DNA from: Rhabdophis nuchalis
Taxonomy: Eukaryota; Chordata; Lepidosauria; Squamata; Natricidae
Reading direction: 5' to 3'
DNA: 64,000 bases
NCBI GenBank assembly: GCA_039707465.1
Contig: CM077652.1
Location: 37,647,118-37,711,117 of the forward strand
Every line of letters starts with the position of its first letter. Within the stretch, counting starts at the first letter, position 1. Below the pieces are notes generated by a model. It had not been told where the DNA came from, did no database searches, and saw nothing but the letters and a program-made list of their open reading frames with translations. The translations under genes were made by a program, and so were the position numbers. Positions 20,701-31,991 of the stretch are shown in pieces.

Positions 20701-22040
20701 GCAGCTCAAGATCTCCTGGAAGTCTACACTCCAGACCGGCCAGCTCTTTCAAGGCCAGCCAGGGCCATTGGGGGCGAAGCCTCTGAAAAGAGGCTGTGTC
20801 CATCAAAGCAGGGAAACGCTGCCCTGGGACCTGTCCTGCTTCCCCCTGAAGAAGGGATCCTGGCCAAGGGGATTGTGCAGTGGGTGGGTAAGGATGGACC
20901 AGCAATGGTCTCCATACCAGGGGAAGTGTAACAGAGGGAGAGAGATGGCTGGCACCATCTTGCCTGCTGCCTCAGATTGTGGGAGGAGGGTTTCAGCTTC
21001 TGATGAAAAGTGCTGTGTCAAAGCCCCACAGAAAGAGCGTCCACTTGGGGTGGGAAGAAGCCACTGGAGTCAGATGAAAAATTGGGCGGGAGGAATGAGA
21101 TGAGAAAGACATCCAAGTTAAGCAGTTAATCAAACGGACGGTGATGTGGAAAGGAAATAAATGTGATAAAAAGGATTTGCTGGAGCAATTACAGGCACGC
21201 TTTAGGAGGAGGGCAAGGGGGCTGGTGGGCCTGGGAATTGCCCTCCCTTGAGATCTTCCATCAGGTCAACATTTCTGTGACAGCCGCTTTTAAGGGAGGC
21301 CCGACCTGCCTCCGCCCTTCCCCATTGCCTGAGATTGAGCACCAACAGCCACCCATACATCAAAAGGCCTAGTGAAGGGCTCTCTGGGCTGGAGCGTTCG
21401 TTTCCCCAGGCAGGGAGGCAGGATGCCGCCCTGCAGTGCCCATGCTCACTTTGTGGCCAGCAGCCGTTTGGAGGCCTGGCAGCCTTTCTCATAAACGGTG
21501 CGGTTGTTCTGGGGGCGGCAGCTACACTGACTTTATTATACACAACGTGTGTGTTGACTGCACAACCAACCTGCTTTATCGGGCTTTGCATTGACACACC
21601 AAGCCAAGATATCTCTTCCGCTCTGCTCTCTAATATGATTCAATTGCATTTTGTTATCTGACCTTTAAAGGAAACTTGCAATCTATAATAACACAGATGA
21701 ATAGATCCAGAGCTAGAGAAGGAGGACAACCTCAGAGAGGCTCCCTGTCCATCAATGTTGGCTCCTGGAGCTGCTCTTGAATTCCTCAACCATGGAGGGT
21801 CTGAAATAGAATAGTAAGGAAGGGAGAAGCCCAGCAATTTGCAGCCTTCCTCCTCTTAGGTAGCGGGTAGCCTGCTACAGCAGCCTTAGCTCGGAAGAGT
21901 TCCTGACCAGGTGGCCCTGATCTCTAGGTGTCTTTTCCACAGTTCTCCCCACACCGAACAAGATTAGTTTTCAACAGTACTAAACTACTTGGGTCTAAGG
22001 AGATGACACCCAATCTTGCTTGATCTTAGAGGATAAGCTG
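17790..22040. other. Largely unique sequence, no gene recognised
   Basis: This long stretch is GC-rich and poor in recognisable repeats. Open frames of up to 225 codons occur (for example 20426-21103), but they overlap other open frames and match no family I know. The block 18640-18790 (AATGAATATTTGTGC-type, AT-rich in a GC-rich setting) could be a conserved non-coding element. A 14-base C-run is at 18551-18564. Confidence 0.45.
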
Positions 22041-22050
22041 GATTGGGCCT

Positions 22051-22126
22051 GCTCCATAGATGGGTGGTAGACCTCCATAAAACCTCCATAAATGCTCCAT
22101 AGATGGGTGGTAGACCTCCATAAAAC
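22051..22126 (+). repeat. Short tandem duplication, 43-bp unit
   Basis: The 33-base stretch beginning GCTCCATAGATGGGTGG occurs at 22051 and again at 22094, without visible change. It is a recent local duplication. Confidence 0.85.
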
Positions 22127-22129
22127 CCA

Positions 22130-23240
22130 AGGTGATAGAAAGTTTAGAAAGCATCCTTGAAAGATGGCAGCAGCTTCCATGTTGTTGCTTAGATCATCTG
22201 CATCTGAGGTGGACTTCAAGAAGACTTGAGATGCCCCCGGAGATGCCACAGTTGAACATTTAGCTTGCTGGAGATGCTCTTTTGCTTTGGCCTGCTGGGG
22301 GAAAGTCCTTTGCAGAGCAATAACTGGCCAAGAGGGAGGGCGATGATCACTTGAGACCAGCAAACTTGGAGGACCTGAATGACCAGCATGGTGGGCCTGG
22401 GACCTCAGAAGGAAGACCTTTATGGCAGTGAGGATGTTGCCAGGGTCGGTAGAGCATTGAAAGGGGGCTGGGGGTGATCAGGAGTTGGATTGTGACAATG
22501 GCGCAGTTCTTCCCAGGGATGGAGCTAATTTTGTGCCACCTTGGTGGAAGGTCATAGGCCCCTTCAGTGTTCAGCATATTATGCGTCTCTTGGGGCTGTT
22601 GTCTTTTTAGTGCCTTTAAGTCAGTCTCGTTTCCTGGCAGCTGCCTGGACAAGTCCCTGCCGTTGCCTCGGGAAGAGTTTCCACAGTGGTGTTGCTTCAA
22701 TAAGCAAATAATATAAAGAACCATTATAATTGGGCAGATTTGTAAATTATAAAATGTAGTATGCTCAAATATTAGTATTGCAAATGTATCAGGGATTTAT
22801 GTCATAGCTTTAAAAGCAATGGGATTAAAAAATCACAAAAAATCTTGTCAGGCAATAAAATTCATTAGAAGCAGCTAGAAGTGTAAAAAAAAAGCCCCAA
22901 ATTTGCTCTTCGCGTTCTCCAGGAGGCTGGATAGGAAGCCACAGAAGCCATTCCAGGAAGGGGAAAAGGAGGCGGACATGGCAGCTCACAAACCTGGTTG
23001 GATTACATGGTTGTTTCTGGGATGGGTTGTTGGGAACAACATGGCATCATTTAATATCCTGCACCTGTGAGTCCTTGTGTCAGTAACCAAGAAGCAGAAA
23101 AGAGCATCTAAAAGCCATTGAGAAACCTCTAACAGCTGCAAAATTTTGTTAGGCTTTCCAAGCAGGGATAAATTGGCACCCCTGCTTTAAAAGAGTTAAG
23201 GTTAATTGATGAAATTAGTAGAATGTATTTGCTTACATGG
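22130..23240. other. No gene recognised
   Basis: 22700-23240 is AT-rich with no recognised family. Confidence 0.4.
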
Positions 23241-24180
23241 AGTTAAGTAATGAAAGCCAAATTTTGATCAAGCACAATATTTATCTTACCTCTCAAATGA
23301 CAAAATATGGGAAATCGTGCATGTTGTGCTTTTTTATACAAATTGGGTAATTCATGATCTCTTCTCACCCCTCTGGCTGTCCTCCTCACTCTGGGATCCT
23401 CCTCTTCCAGAAGGCCTTGGAGCCTGGGGGTTCCATGCGGGATCTCAGCTGTCCCTTCCTCTTGGAGCCCACCTCCCAGCTTAGGAGTCACAGCCTTGAA
23501 TGCTTCTACCACCACTGGGACCTTTTTGGCCTTCATTTCTCCAGCTTCTCCTTCAGACACTGGTCTTTCTCCAGCTTCCCATCCTTCTTTTTCCTCCTAT
23601 TGCTCTCATTGGGCACTGCTACATCTATCCCCACCGTTGTCCTCTAGTCCTTGTCTGCTACCCAATGTCTGGTTGATTGGCTAGCACCTGCCTGCCTGTG
23701 TGGATCTTAGCCCTGTTAGCCCCATGACCTTCTTTGGAGTCTCCCCTCGGCCTGAAAGGGTCTAGCCCTTACCCTGCAGATATGACAGTTACTTGGTCGT
23801 GCCACTCAGTGTAGGCTCTTCCTGTTTTGCATCTTGCACCCGGCCACAATGTGTTGGACTCTCTCTGCATAGTCTGCGCCTTGGATCGTGTCTGGTGGCG
23901 TAGACCCTGCTTCTATGGCTCTTGTGCCTGTTCTGCTGCTGCTATGGTCTGTGGCTCAATGCTGTTTTTTAGTCCAGCCCTTTCCAGCCACTGGTAGGAT
24001 TTCCCAGAGCCCCTTACCTCCGTTTCCTCTTGAAGGCACATCCCATGCAGGGTCTCGCTTTGCCATGGCCCTTCCTCCCCTTGTTCTTCCTCCCATCCCT
24101 GCTGCCGCCTCAGGCATTCCCTCAGCAGTTCTGCTTTGGCTGCCATCTCATAAATGCTCTGGCTTTCATCCAGGACAGGC
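23240..24180 (-). pseudogene. R4/Dong-like LINE, 3' part of ORF (restriction-like endonuclease region), decayed
   Basis: Read on the minus strand, successive frame pieces match the C-terminal part of R4/Dong-type LINE proteins as I recall them. These are GLKNSIEPQTIAAAEQAQ near 23980, then KTGRAYTEWHDQV near 23820, then NQPDIG and IDVAVPNESN near 23610-23680, then VPVVVEAFKAVTPKLGGG near 23470-23530. The PD...D arrangement (QPD, then ID) is the restriction-like endonuclease core. Stops and frameshifts break it, and the zinc-finger cysteines are partly lost. It no longer encodes a working protein. Confidence 0.65.
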
Positions 24181-24215
24181 CTTTGACACTTTCAGGCTTC
24201 CCCCCCACAAGTCAG

Positions 24216-24216
<1 letters not shown>

Positions 24217-24258
<42 letters not shown>
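24217..24258. repeat. AT dinucleotide microsatellite
   Basis: About 20 AT units. It is followed by a tRNA-like GGTTCGAATCCC near 24285. Confidence 0.95.
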
Positions 24259-24260
<2 letters not shown>

Positions 24261-24374
24261 TGCCTTGGATGCATTGCAGCCCCGGTTCGAATCCCAGTGG
24301 GGTGTGGCCAACTGATGAGATCTAATAAGCTCGAAATAGATCTATCTTGGTCTCTCAAATTTAACTTTATTGAA

Positions 24375-24690
24375 CAGCTCATAAAACTAACACATACACA
24401 TACACACACACACATACACACACTCACTAATACAAACGGATGTAAGAAAAGGAAAAAGAAAGAATTCAAAAAGAAAGCTAAAAAGTGCAAAAAAGTAAAA
24501 CAAGTAAAAGAAAAACGGGGAAAAAGATTTTAGTGGTTTCCAATTTTCTTTACAGCAGTTCTAAGAACATTTACAAATGTACCTCATATTGTATGGTTAC
24601 ATCTTCTTTCTATAATCTATCCTGTCTAATCATCAAACCCGTAAATGAAAAGTTCGTTGTTTTCTGTTTCATACAAAAAGTCCATAAGGG
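24375..24690 (-). mobile_element. L1 LINE 3' UTR fragment joined to a repeat carrying a CA-rich segment
   Basis: 24600-24690 matches the L1 3' UTR-like segment at 9940-10205. The left part contains CAGCTCATAAAACTAACACA, which recurs as an inverted-repeat arm at 54371-54390, then a CA-rich stretch. Confidence 0.5.
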
Positions 24691-24949
24691 GCCTCCTTGC
24701 CTCCTTCCCTCCGCCTGCTTTGCCGGTGGGGCTGCTGTCCCACTTACCTGCGGCCCTCTCGGATGGCTCAGGAAGCGCCAAGGAGCTGCTGGGTCCATCG
24801 CTTTTCCTAAAAGTGGCGGCTTCTGCTTGTAGATACCGCCTAGGAATGGCTGGCCTGGTGCTGTCCTTGGTGCTGAAGAGAGAGAGAGAGAGAGTGTCGC
24901 TAACAGCTATTTCTCCCACTCCTCTTTACACACAGGTGGGTTTTCTCAT

Positions 24950-25090
24950 TAACAGAGTTAGAAGGGACCTTGCAGGTCATCTAGTCCAACCCCCTGCCCA
25001 AGCAGGAGACCCTACATCTGCCTCTACCCAGGATCGAACTCACAACCTCCTACTTGTGAGGCAAGAGCTCCACCTCTAGGCCACAGCAGC
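24950..25090 (-). mobile_element. tRNA-derived SINE with a CR1-type tail
   Basis: The minus-strand head carries an A-box-like TGGCCTAGAGGTGGAG and a B-box GAGTTCGATCC (25031-25041). The tail, on the minus strand, reads GTTGGACTAGATGACC-type sequence ending at a GTTAA motif. This is the same sequence that ends the CR1 copies at 54910 and 58042. A SINE that borrowed its 3' end from CR1 would be mobilised by the CR1 machinery. Confidence 0.75.
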
Positions 25091-25162
25091 AGATCTCCTG
25101 TGCGCCGCCCTGGGTCCTCTGCGGAGAAGGGCGGGATATAAATGTAAAATAAATATAAAGAG
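25091..25162 (+). mobile_element. L2-like LINE 3' tail, severely 5'-truncated
   Basis: The sequence from CTGTGCGCCGCCCTGGG through GGGCGGGATATAAATG to the AAATA-rich end matches 40090-40152 and 46349-46412 closely. Confidence 0.75.
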
Positions 25163-25164
25163 GG

Positions 25165-27015
25165 TTGTGGAGCAGACACAAACATACCCTTGTTGGGTGG
25201 GGGTGGGGGCAATAGGTCATGCCAGGTTGTCTGGGACTCACAAAGGGAAGGCAGCCAGCTCCCACACCTCTCTTGCAGGGCCTTTGCTGCCTAGCTGGGC
25301 TTCCTGGCTGAGGGCCACACAGCATAACTCTACGTAATGGACTGTGAGGATGACTTTGGGGGGAAGAGATGCTGCCCAGGAAACAATCAGACAAGAGAGG
25401 AGGGAGGCCCCAGTTGTTAATGGTCAGAGGAGGAAACTGAGGAAGGACCTGCCGTAATGGATCAAGCAGTTAAAAGTGGAGGCAGGTGAGAATTGAGCGA
25501 CTTCCGACAGGCAGGATAAAGTAGAATTAGCTCATCACAACTGTGTTTCCTGCCTGGTTTACTGACACTCCAGGAAGGCCAAGAGCTTTGGGGTTGGTGG
25601 AGTGCGGGGAGAGACTTGGGAGTTCTCTTTGTTCTTTTTAAGGGGAGCTTCGCCTACATTAGAGTTTGCACTGCAGTTTTCCTATCACCGATGAGCAAAT
25701 AGTTAGTCCATTTTCAGCAGCTGTGATCAAAAGAGGATCGAGGCCTAGGAAAAGGAGAGCTGGGGGGACATGTTGCTCCCTCCTGCCTCCCTCTTTGTGC
25801 CTGCTGAAACAGTCCTTTGCAGGGACGATTCAGGCTTGGAGAAATAGCACTGAGCAATCTGCTTGCAACCCTCCGCCCAGGGCTCAAAAGCAAGACTTGG
25901 GTTGCCATGATATCACCCCCCATTTGGCAAGATGCCCCCTGGGGAGAAGAGCAGAAGGCTGAGCAGAGAGGGACCCCGGCCACAGGTGGGCTTGGGTGTG
26001 AGGTGAGACGGGAGGGCAGCCCTTTCTGGCCTAGGGGGCACACCAAGATGTTTCCCACAAGGAGGATGGGGCTGGTAGGCTGAGTCATAGGAGGGAATTA
26101 CAGAGCTGAGGAGATTCCCGTCATCTTTCTCTCTGAATGATGGAGCAGACCGAAGGGCTTCTTCTGAGGATCTGACACTGGAGACCAACCGAAATAGGAG
26201 AACACGATCCCCTCTTGGGATCCCACCTGAAAACAGACTGAGGCTCAGGGAGGCTTCCATTGTAAGGGAATAGTGAATCCTAATCAAGTTTGAAGCCAGA
26301 ATGATATCTATTTAGATATTGGTATCATTCAGAAAACCCTGATGCTGCCCAGGACATCACCTGTTCTTGGACTTTTTCTAAGTGTGGAATTGCGGAGGTG
26401 GCTAGAAAGCATTGTCTCGATATGGCAGGGGAGGATTTTCACAATGATTTAGCACAATAGAATAATATCGACTACATGCTCATGAGATACATGACCTGGT
26501 TGCTCAATTGACCTGCCTTTTAGATTTGCATAACACGTGCTCAGAGTTCAGAATGCAGGGGCTGTTTCCTTCAGAGGCAGCCCCAGGAAGAACACAGACC
26601 AGTCAGAATGGAATGGAATATAAATCTTTCACCAGGACAGATCTGTCTTCTCTAGGAAAAGGGACAATTGGATCCTTAGACCATGCTGATGAAACCGACT
26701 CTCCTGGGTGCTGCTGAAATCAAGGATGGATTTGGAAATTAAGTAAATCTAGATGTTTAAGAGGAATGTAACTGTTCTGTCTGAGAAAAGCTGGACCTTG
26801 TGTCCTGATCTCTGATCAGGAACATTTGTTGGTGCTCAAAGCTGGCCAGGAATGGCACCTTCCCTTCTTAAGCATTGTTTCCTCCGCCGTGACAGCCAGT
26901 CAGTGGGTCTCCTCCCCATTGAGAAGGGCTTCAGAGAGAGAGAGAGAGAGAGATATTCAGAAAGACTCTGGTTGATTTTATTTCTTGAGATACTGAATAG
27001 AGACCTAAGGCAAGA
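25165..27015. other. No gene recognised
   Basis: Unassigned sequence with a GA run at 26934-26954. Short open frames only. Confidence 0.4.
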
Positions 27016-27019
27016 TGAA

Positions 27020-27058
27020 AGAATCACAGAATTGGAAGGGAACCTGGAGGTCTCCTAG
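27020..27058 (-). mobile_element. Fragment of a CR1 3' end
   Basis: GAATCACAGAATTGGAAGGG is the reversed CR1 3' terminus, as in the larger copies at 54910 and 58042. Confidence 0.6.
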
Positions 27059-27802
27059 TTGCTGGAGTTAAGATTTAAAAAGAAATGATAAATTAGAGGC
27101 ATTTGTAAATGACTTGGTGTTAATTTGAAAGATCTGCTAGAGGGAGTAGAAACATTGGAGGGAAAATTAAAGGACTTTGGTATGCTGGCAGGTTTTAAGA
27201 TCAATAATCTGAAGATAAAAGGGTTAACAAAAATATGAAATTAGAAGATCAAATAGAGCTGATGAAGAAAACGGATTTTAAACTTGAGAAAAAACTAAAA
27301 TACTTGGGTATTATGATGAATATGAATTACATCTTACTTCAAGTTACATTAAGACATTGAATGAAATTAAGAAGGATGTTTTAAAATGGGAGAAATTAAA
27401 ATGTTCACTTAGGGAATGTTTCTGCAATAAACATGAATGTGTTGTCTACGTTGTTTTTGTTTCAGACAATACCTGTTGACAACATTCAAGCAATGACAAA
27501 ATGATATATCTAAAATTGTATGGCGGGGGGAAATCGTGAGTTAAATATAAAGTGTTACTAAATGCAAAGGAAAGAGGAGGATTGAGTTTATGGGATTTAA
27601 AATTGGCCTGGGTGAAAGAGTTGGGTATTGATGAGAATGAGTCTTTTAGAGTTTAGAAGTCTACGGCCCAAGATTTGGAGAGCATGGATACTTGTGGATT
27701 GATAAAGTTAAAATTAATGTGGATTTTAAAAACAATGTCATTGGGCGTGTCATATTGACAATATAAAATGATATAAATCCACCCTGTACCCAAAACATCT
27801 TC

Positions 27803-28042
27803 AATCAGAATAAAGCTGGAAGGGACCTTGGAGGTCTTCTAGACAACCCCCTGCTCAAGCAGGAGACCCTCGGCCATTTCAGACAAGTGGCTGTCCAGTC
27901 TCTTCTTAAAAATCTCCAGTGATGAAGCACCCACAACTTCTGAAGGCACTGGTTCTAACTGTTAGGAAGTTTCTCATTAATTCTAGGTTGCTTCTCTCCT
28001 TGGCTAGTTTCCATCCATTGTTTATTGTCCTGCCTTCTGATG
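27803..28042 (-). mobile_element. CR1 LINE 3' fragment inserted in L1
   Basis: It opens with AAGCTGGAAGGGACCTTGGAGG and continues through CTGCTCAAGCAGGAGACCC and CCAGTGATGAAGCACCC. This is the reversed C-terminus and 3' UTR of CR1. L1 coding sequence flanks it on both sides. Confidence 0.8.
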
Positions 28043-28373
28043 CTATATATATATCTTAGAAAGAGATAGCATTTTACAGAATAGAAACCAGGAAAAGACA
28101 AATGGTTAACCTACCAGGAATTATTGGGAAATCGTCAAGGGAAATATAAAATTAAATCAAGAGAGCAATCAATAGCAGAAGATATAATTTTCAGTGTTTT
28201 CCCATTTACAGTTATCAGAAAGATTCAAAATGGATAAAAAGACTTATGGTATAAAGCATAAAGTAAGCTAAGTAAAAAGCTTGAAGTACAATTATGGACC
28301 AATGATGAACATGTAATTGCTAAAATATATAAACTTTTGCTGAAATTTTAAAAGAGGAAGAATGATTAAAGAA

Positions 28374-28953
28374 TCTATATAAATTAAAATAGTTTGTGCA
28401 AAATCGCTAATCTCAGAAAGTACTGCACCGATCACCACCAAATTTTCACACAGTTGCTAAGAAAGGGAGTAACAATCATACGTACATTTTGTGTAGCTGG
28501 CACACATGTGTCATGTGCAAGCAGCACAAATTTAAAAGGTATGCACTTCTCAGGTTTTCACCTCCCTGTAGCTCCTCCCTTATGATGCTTCTTATGATGC
28601 TTCACGCACATACCCCTCACATTTCCAACGGTCATTTCCTCAGCAACCGAATAAGCCTCTAACGTTCCCACACTGCATGGAGGCCCAACTACTAGGCCCA
28701 AAACTAGGCATGGGGGGTTACATACTCCCAGGTGGCCCATAGAGGGATAGAGAGAGGGGGGGAAATACAGTAGGTAGGTAGGTAGGTAGATAGGTAGGTA
28801 GAGGGATAGAGAGGAAGAAATACAGTAGGTAGGTTGGGGGTTATACGGTGGTTTATGTGTAGGTGTTTGTGTGTGCAGGTGTAGATCTTCACACAGATTG
28901 GTTGGCCATTTAACCAGACTGGGCCACAGCAACGCGTGGCTGGGAACGGCTAG
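28374..28953 (+). mobile_element. Non-autonomous Helitron (580 bp) inserted in L1
   Basis: It begins TCTATATAAATTAAAATAG after an A (28373) and ends CTAG before a T (28954). This is the Helitron rule of 5'-TC, 3'-CTRR and insertion between A and T without duplication. A hairpin lies 9 bases before CTAG: GCCAC (28923-28927) and GTGGC (28936-28940) with an 8-base loop. Removing it joins L1 coding sequence in one frame across the site. The interior has a GTAG/GATA microsatellite at 28771-28800 and no Rep-helicase gene. Confidence 0.88.
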
Positions 28954-29159
28954 TGTACAATAAAGTAGGCTAAGAATTTTGGTTATAATATACAGACGGA
29001 TCAAAGGAAAAATATGTGGCAAAAAAGCTCGAAATTTGCATTATGTTATGATTTTAAAGATAATTTTTATACAATGATGTATCATTGGTACATGATGCCA
29101 GAGAAATTATCTAGAAAATATAAAGGAATTTCAAATGTGCGTTGGAAACGTGAATAAGG

Positions 29160-29500
29160 ATACTTGATCTCTTCCTAGATCCTTTCAATTGGAGTCCTTT
29201 AACTGACGGGGTCTGCAACAGACCTCCCCTGCCCAACAGGATGGAATGGGCCCACGAGATGAAGCTCTTTAAGGCTTTGTAGAACACAACCTTCATTTGG
29301 GCTCCGAGGCAAACTGGCACCCAGTGCAGGTGGCTCAGCAAAGGTGTTACATGCTCCCTTCTTTGAGTGCTCAAAATTTCCCCTTATGGCTGCGTTTTGT
29401 ACCAGTTGAAGTTTCTGGATACTTTTCAAGGGTAGCCCCATGCGGAACATGTTGCAGTAGTCCAAGCATTGGGGTCAGTTGGCATGAGCTCTGAAATCCC
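29160..29500 (-). pseudogene. L2-like LINE reverse transcriptase C-terminal part
   Basis: The minus-strand frame contains LDYCNM (29447-29464), then GLPLKSIQKLQLVQNAAI, and in another frame REHVTPLLSHLHWVPVCL. This is the well-known block after the catalytic domain in L2-like LINEs. One frameshift separates the two parts. Confidence 0.8.
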
Positions 29501-29509
29501 CTAAGTTGC

Positions 29510-30950
29510 CCAAGTGAGACCTTTGCTGGGTTGGGTGCAAGTGAAATGTAGTAGTGATGTAATGAGGATTGTGACACCTGGAGCGGAAGTGCCTGTGCAG
29601 GTGGATTGTGTGGGAGGCTTCCTAGAAATGGCAAATGTTTTAGGGAACTCTTATTGCTTTGATTTTTAAATTGAGCAATCAGGCCCATCAAGGCATCTCG
29701 CTTTTTTAAATATTTTTTTTTATTTTTAGCATAAAAACAAATAAAACATACATCCAGTTTCAATTTTGTGTAGCATCTCCGTTTTTATTCCTCTCAATTT
29801 TTTCTTTCCTTTGGTGCCTTCAAGCCAAGGCTGATTCTGGCAAGTGGCTGCATTGGTCGTTGCAGACTTTGGTCAACCTCTTTGTCTCCACGTTCTCCTT
29901 CTGGGGCCGGGGGGGGCTTGCCCAAGTCAGGCAGCCGGCAGAAGCAGAACTTGGATTGTTCTCTGCTGAAGAGGTCATTTCCTTCTGGAACACCCCCCTC
30001 CCCCCACTTCTTACTTTTCTAATAATAAGTGATGGTAGATCTACCACAGCAGAACCCATCCCTCCTTTCTGGCAGATCAGAAGTTCTGACCTGGATATGT
30101 GGACAAAGATGAGCGTGGCTCTTGTGGTGTATTGTGCTATTATTTTTACCCTCGTTGTGATTATAAGAGGAAATGTTATAGGAATGGTCACGCTGGGGGG
30201 AAAAAAGAAAGGATTTGAGGAAATTAAGTCCCCTCTTGGAAAAAAAAGACTTGAATCCCAGATGTCCCTCATGTAATTATCTTGAAGTTTGCATAATTGT
30301 ATACTATTCATTCATCCATTCATTTAATAAAAAGTAGCACAATTGCAGCCCTATTTAATTTGATTGGGAGGTAGCCGCTGCTTTCTAATGAATTGAGAAA
30401 TTGGCTAGGGTATTTAACTCTTCACTAATTTCATCTGTAGTTATGTTGTTTCTCACATCCTGGGCAGATCATCCATGAAGATGGCCAAGATGATCTCTCT
30501 GCCATAATGGAGCTTGAAGCTGAAGTCTACTTAGATGCTTCCCATGCTGAAGGTCCTCCTGGCCCTGGCCCAGGACTTGGGGCTGAGCATGTGATTACCT
30601 GTCGGGATAATTAATCTCCTGTAAATGTATCTCTTATTTCTCTTTTTTATCCTTTAATACCCGTTGTTACCTTTTGGCGTTTCAATACCTTTTGTAGAAG
30701 AAAGGGCTCCTAAAGATTTCTTTTCTCGTGACCTCCAACCTTGCATCTCTTTTAAGAGGGTGTTGCATGCCAGAAACCCAGATCCTCAGTCATCCAGTCC
30801 TGGTGCTTTCCCCAAAAGGCAACTGGCTTTTTGCTTCTAATCCAAGAAGTTTCAGAAGGGAATCAGAACGGAAGAAAATTCTTGGATGAGAAGTAAAAGG
30901 TCTTCAATGAATAACAAAGAAAGTCCGGTTGCCTTTTGAAAAAAAGCACC
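29510..30950. other. No gene firmly recognised
   Basis: A 59-codon ATG frame at 30097-30276 has a hydrophobic stretch (MSVALVVYCAIIFTLVVII) but no family I know. 30290-30440 is AT-rich and may be a conserved non-coding element. Confidence 0.35.
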
Positions 30951-30955
30951 TTTGG

Positions 30956-30979
30956 GACAGACAGACAGACAGACAGACA
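30956..30979. repeat. ACAG tetranucleotide microsatellite
   Basis: Six units. Confidence 0.9.
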
Positions 30980-31672
30980 TTGTTGAATGTTGTGGAAAAA
31001 CCCATGGATGCTGCTGAACCCAGATCCTTTGGCCCTCTGAGGTCAGGCCTCTTCCCTGATGAATGTCTGCCTCCAGCCTAGGAGGGGAGGGCAAGTGGGG
31101 CAACCCTTCCAGTAGTGGGCATATCCTAGTAATGGGGCGGGGGACGGACGGACGGGACGACAGTCACTTTGAAGGTGCTATGCTGACTACAGGGCTTCAG
31201 CCTTACCAGGAGCATCTCTCTGGGCTGCTCTTCGTTCCTGGAGAGAGCCGGAAACCCACATTCCCAGGAGGAGGAGGAGGGGGCCAGTCTGCCATCCCCT
31301 TTAATGGATAGCTTGTTAACAGCAAACGCCGATCCACTCCATTAATCTTTTGCCCACTTGCAAGCCATTACTTGTTCCCTTATTAAAACCCCTCTGCTGT
31401 CTCCTGGAGTCCTTTGTTTTCCTCTGCTCTGATGCCTTCATTGAGAAAGGCCTTGGGAAGGGCAAGGGGCTTGGGAGGAACCTTGTGTCCCCTCCCCTGT
31501 GTCCCCATCCATCTCATTCATAATTACAAGGCCTGCTTTGAAAAACCCTGCAGGGCCTGGGTCTCCCCTGGCGGTCTCTGGAAGCAAAGCTCTCCTGGAC
31601 ACCCTGGTTGCTTTTGAAAAGGGCAGCTCTTGCTGGGAAACCCTTCTTCCCCCCCCCTCCCCCTCTCTCTTA

Positions 31673-31706
<34 letters not shown>
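31673..31706. repeat. CA dinucleotide microsatellite
   Basis: About 16 units on the plus strand. Confidence 0.95.
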
Positions 31707-31991
31707 GTTGGGCCTTGCCCCTGATTTAGGGCTATCTCAGGCCAGCTGAAGGTTCTGCTCTGCCTTGGCCAGGATTGCCTCTTTCTGTCTTCAAGGAATT
31801 CTCTGTGAGATTCTGGAGTCACCACTGCGAGGGGTTCTTCATAACACAACACAACAACAACAACAACAAAGGAAATATTTAAAAGATACGAAAGCTATCA
31901 TTGCATTGCATGTGGATGACATTTTATTTCTGGAATTGTGGTTTGAGTTACTTAGATGATCGCATGAGGATTTGGAAGTTTTTGATCTGAC

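Larger units (their letters stand above)
27085..29150 (+). pseudogene. L1 LINE ORF2 (reverse transcriptase to C-terminal part), split by two insertions
   Basis: The frame reads FVNDLVLI in place of the catalytic FADD context, then LEGKLKDFGMLAGFKINN, KYLGI, TIPVDNIQAM, and AKERGGLSLWDLKLAWVKE near 27570-27625. After the CR1 insert (27803-28042) it resumes. It is then cut by the Helitron (28374-28953) and resumes after 28954 with NFGYNIQTDQ and SRKYKGISN. The order matches L1 ORF2. Both halves of the catalytic motif are altered and stops are frequent, so it is dead. L1 was the first to arrive at this site. Confidence 0.85.

Noticed and set aside
24275..24310. tRNA-like GGTTCGAATCCC next to the AT microsatellite
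   Set aside because: Flanking bases do not form a T-stem or acceptor stem; at best a SINE remnant or chance B-box.
31860..31960. IIALHVDDILFL reading resembling a Copia reverse transcriptase active site
   Set aside because: Only about 12 residues look right and the flanks do not continue as a reverse transcriptase.
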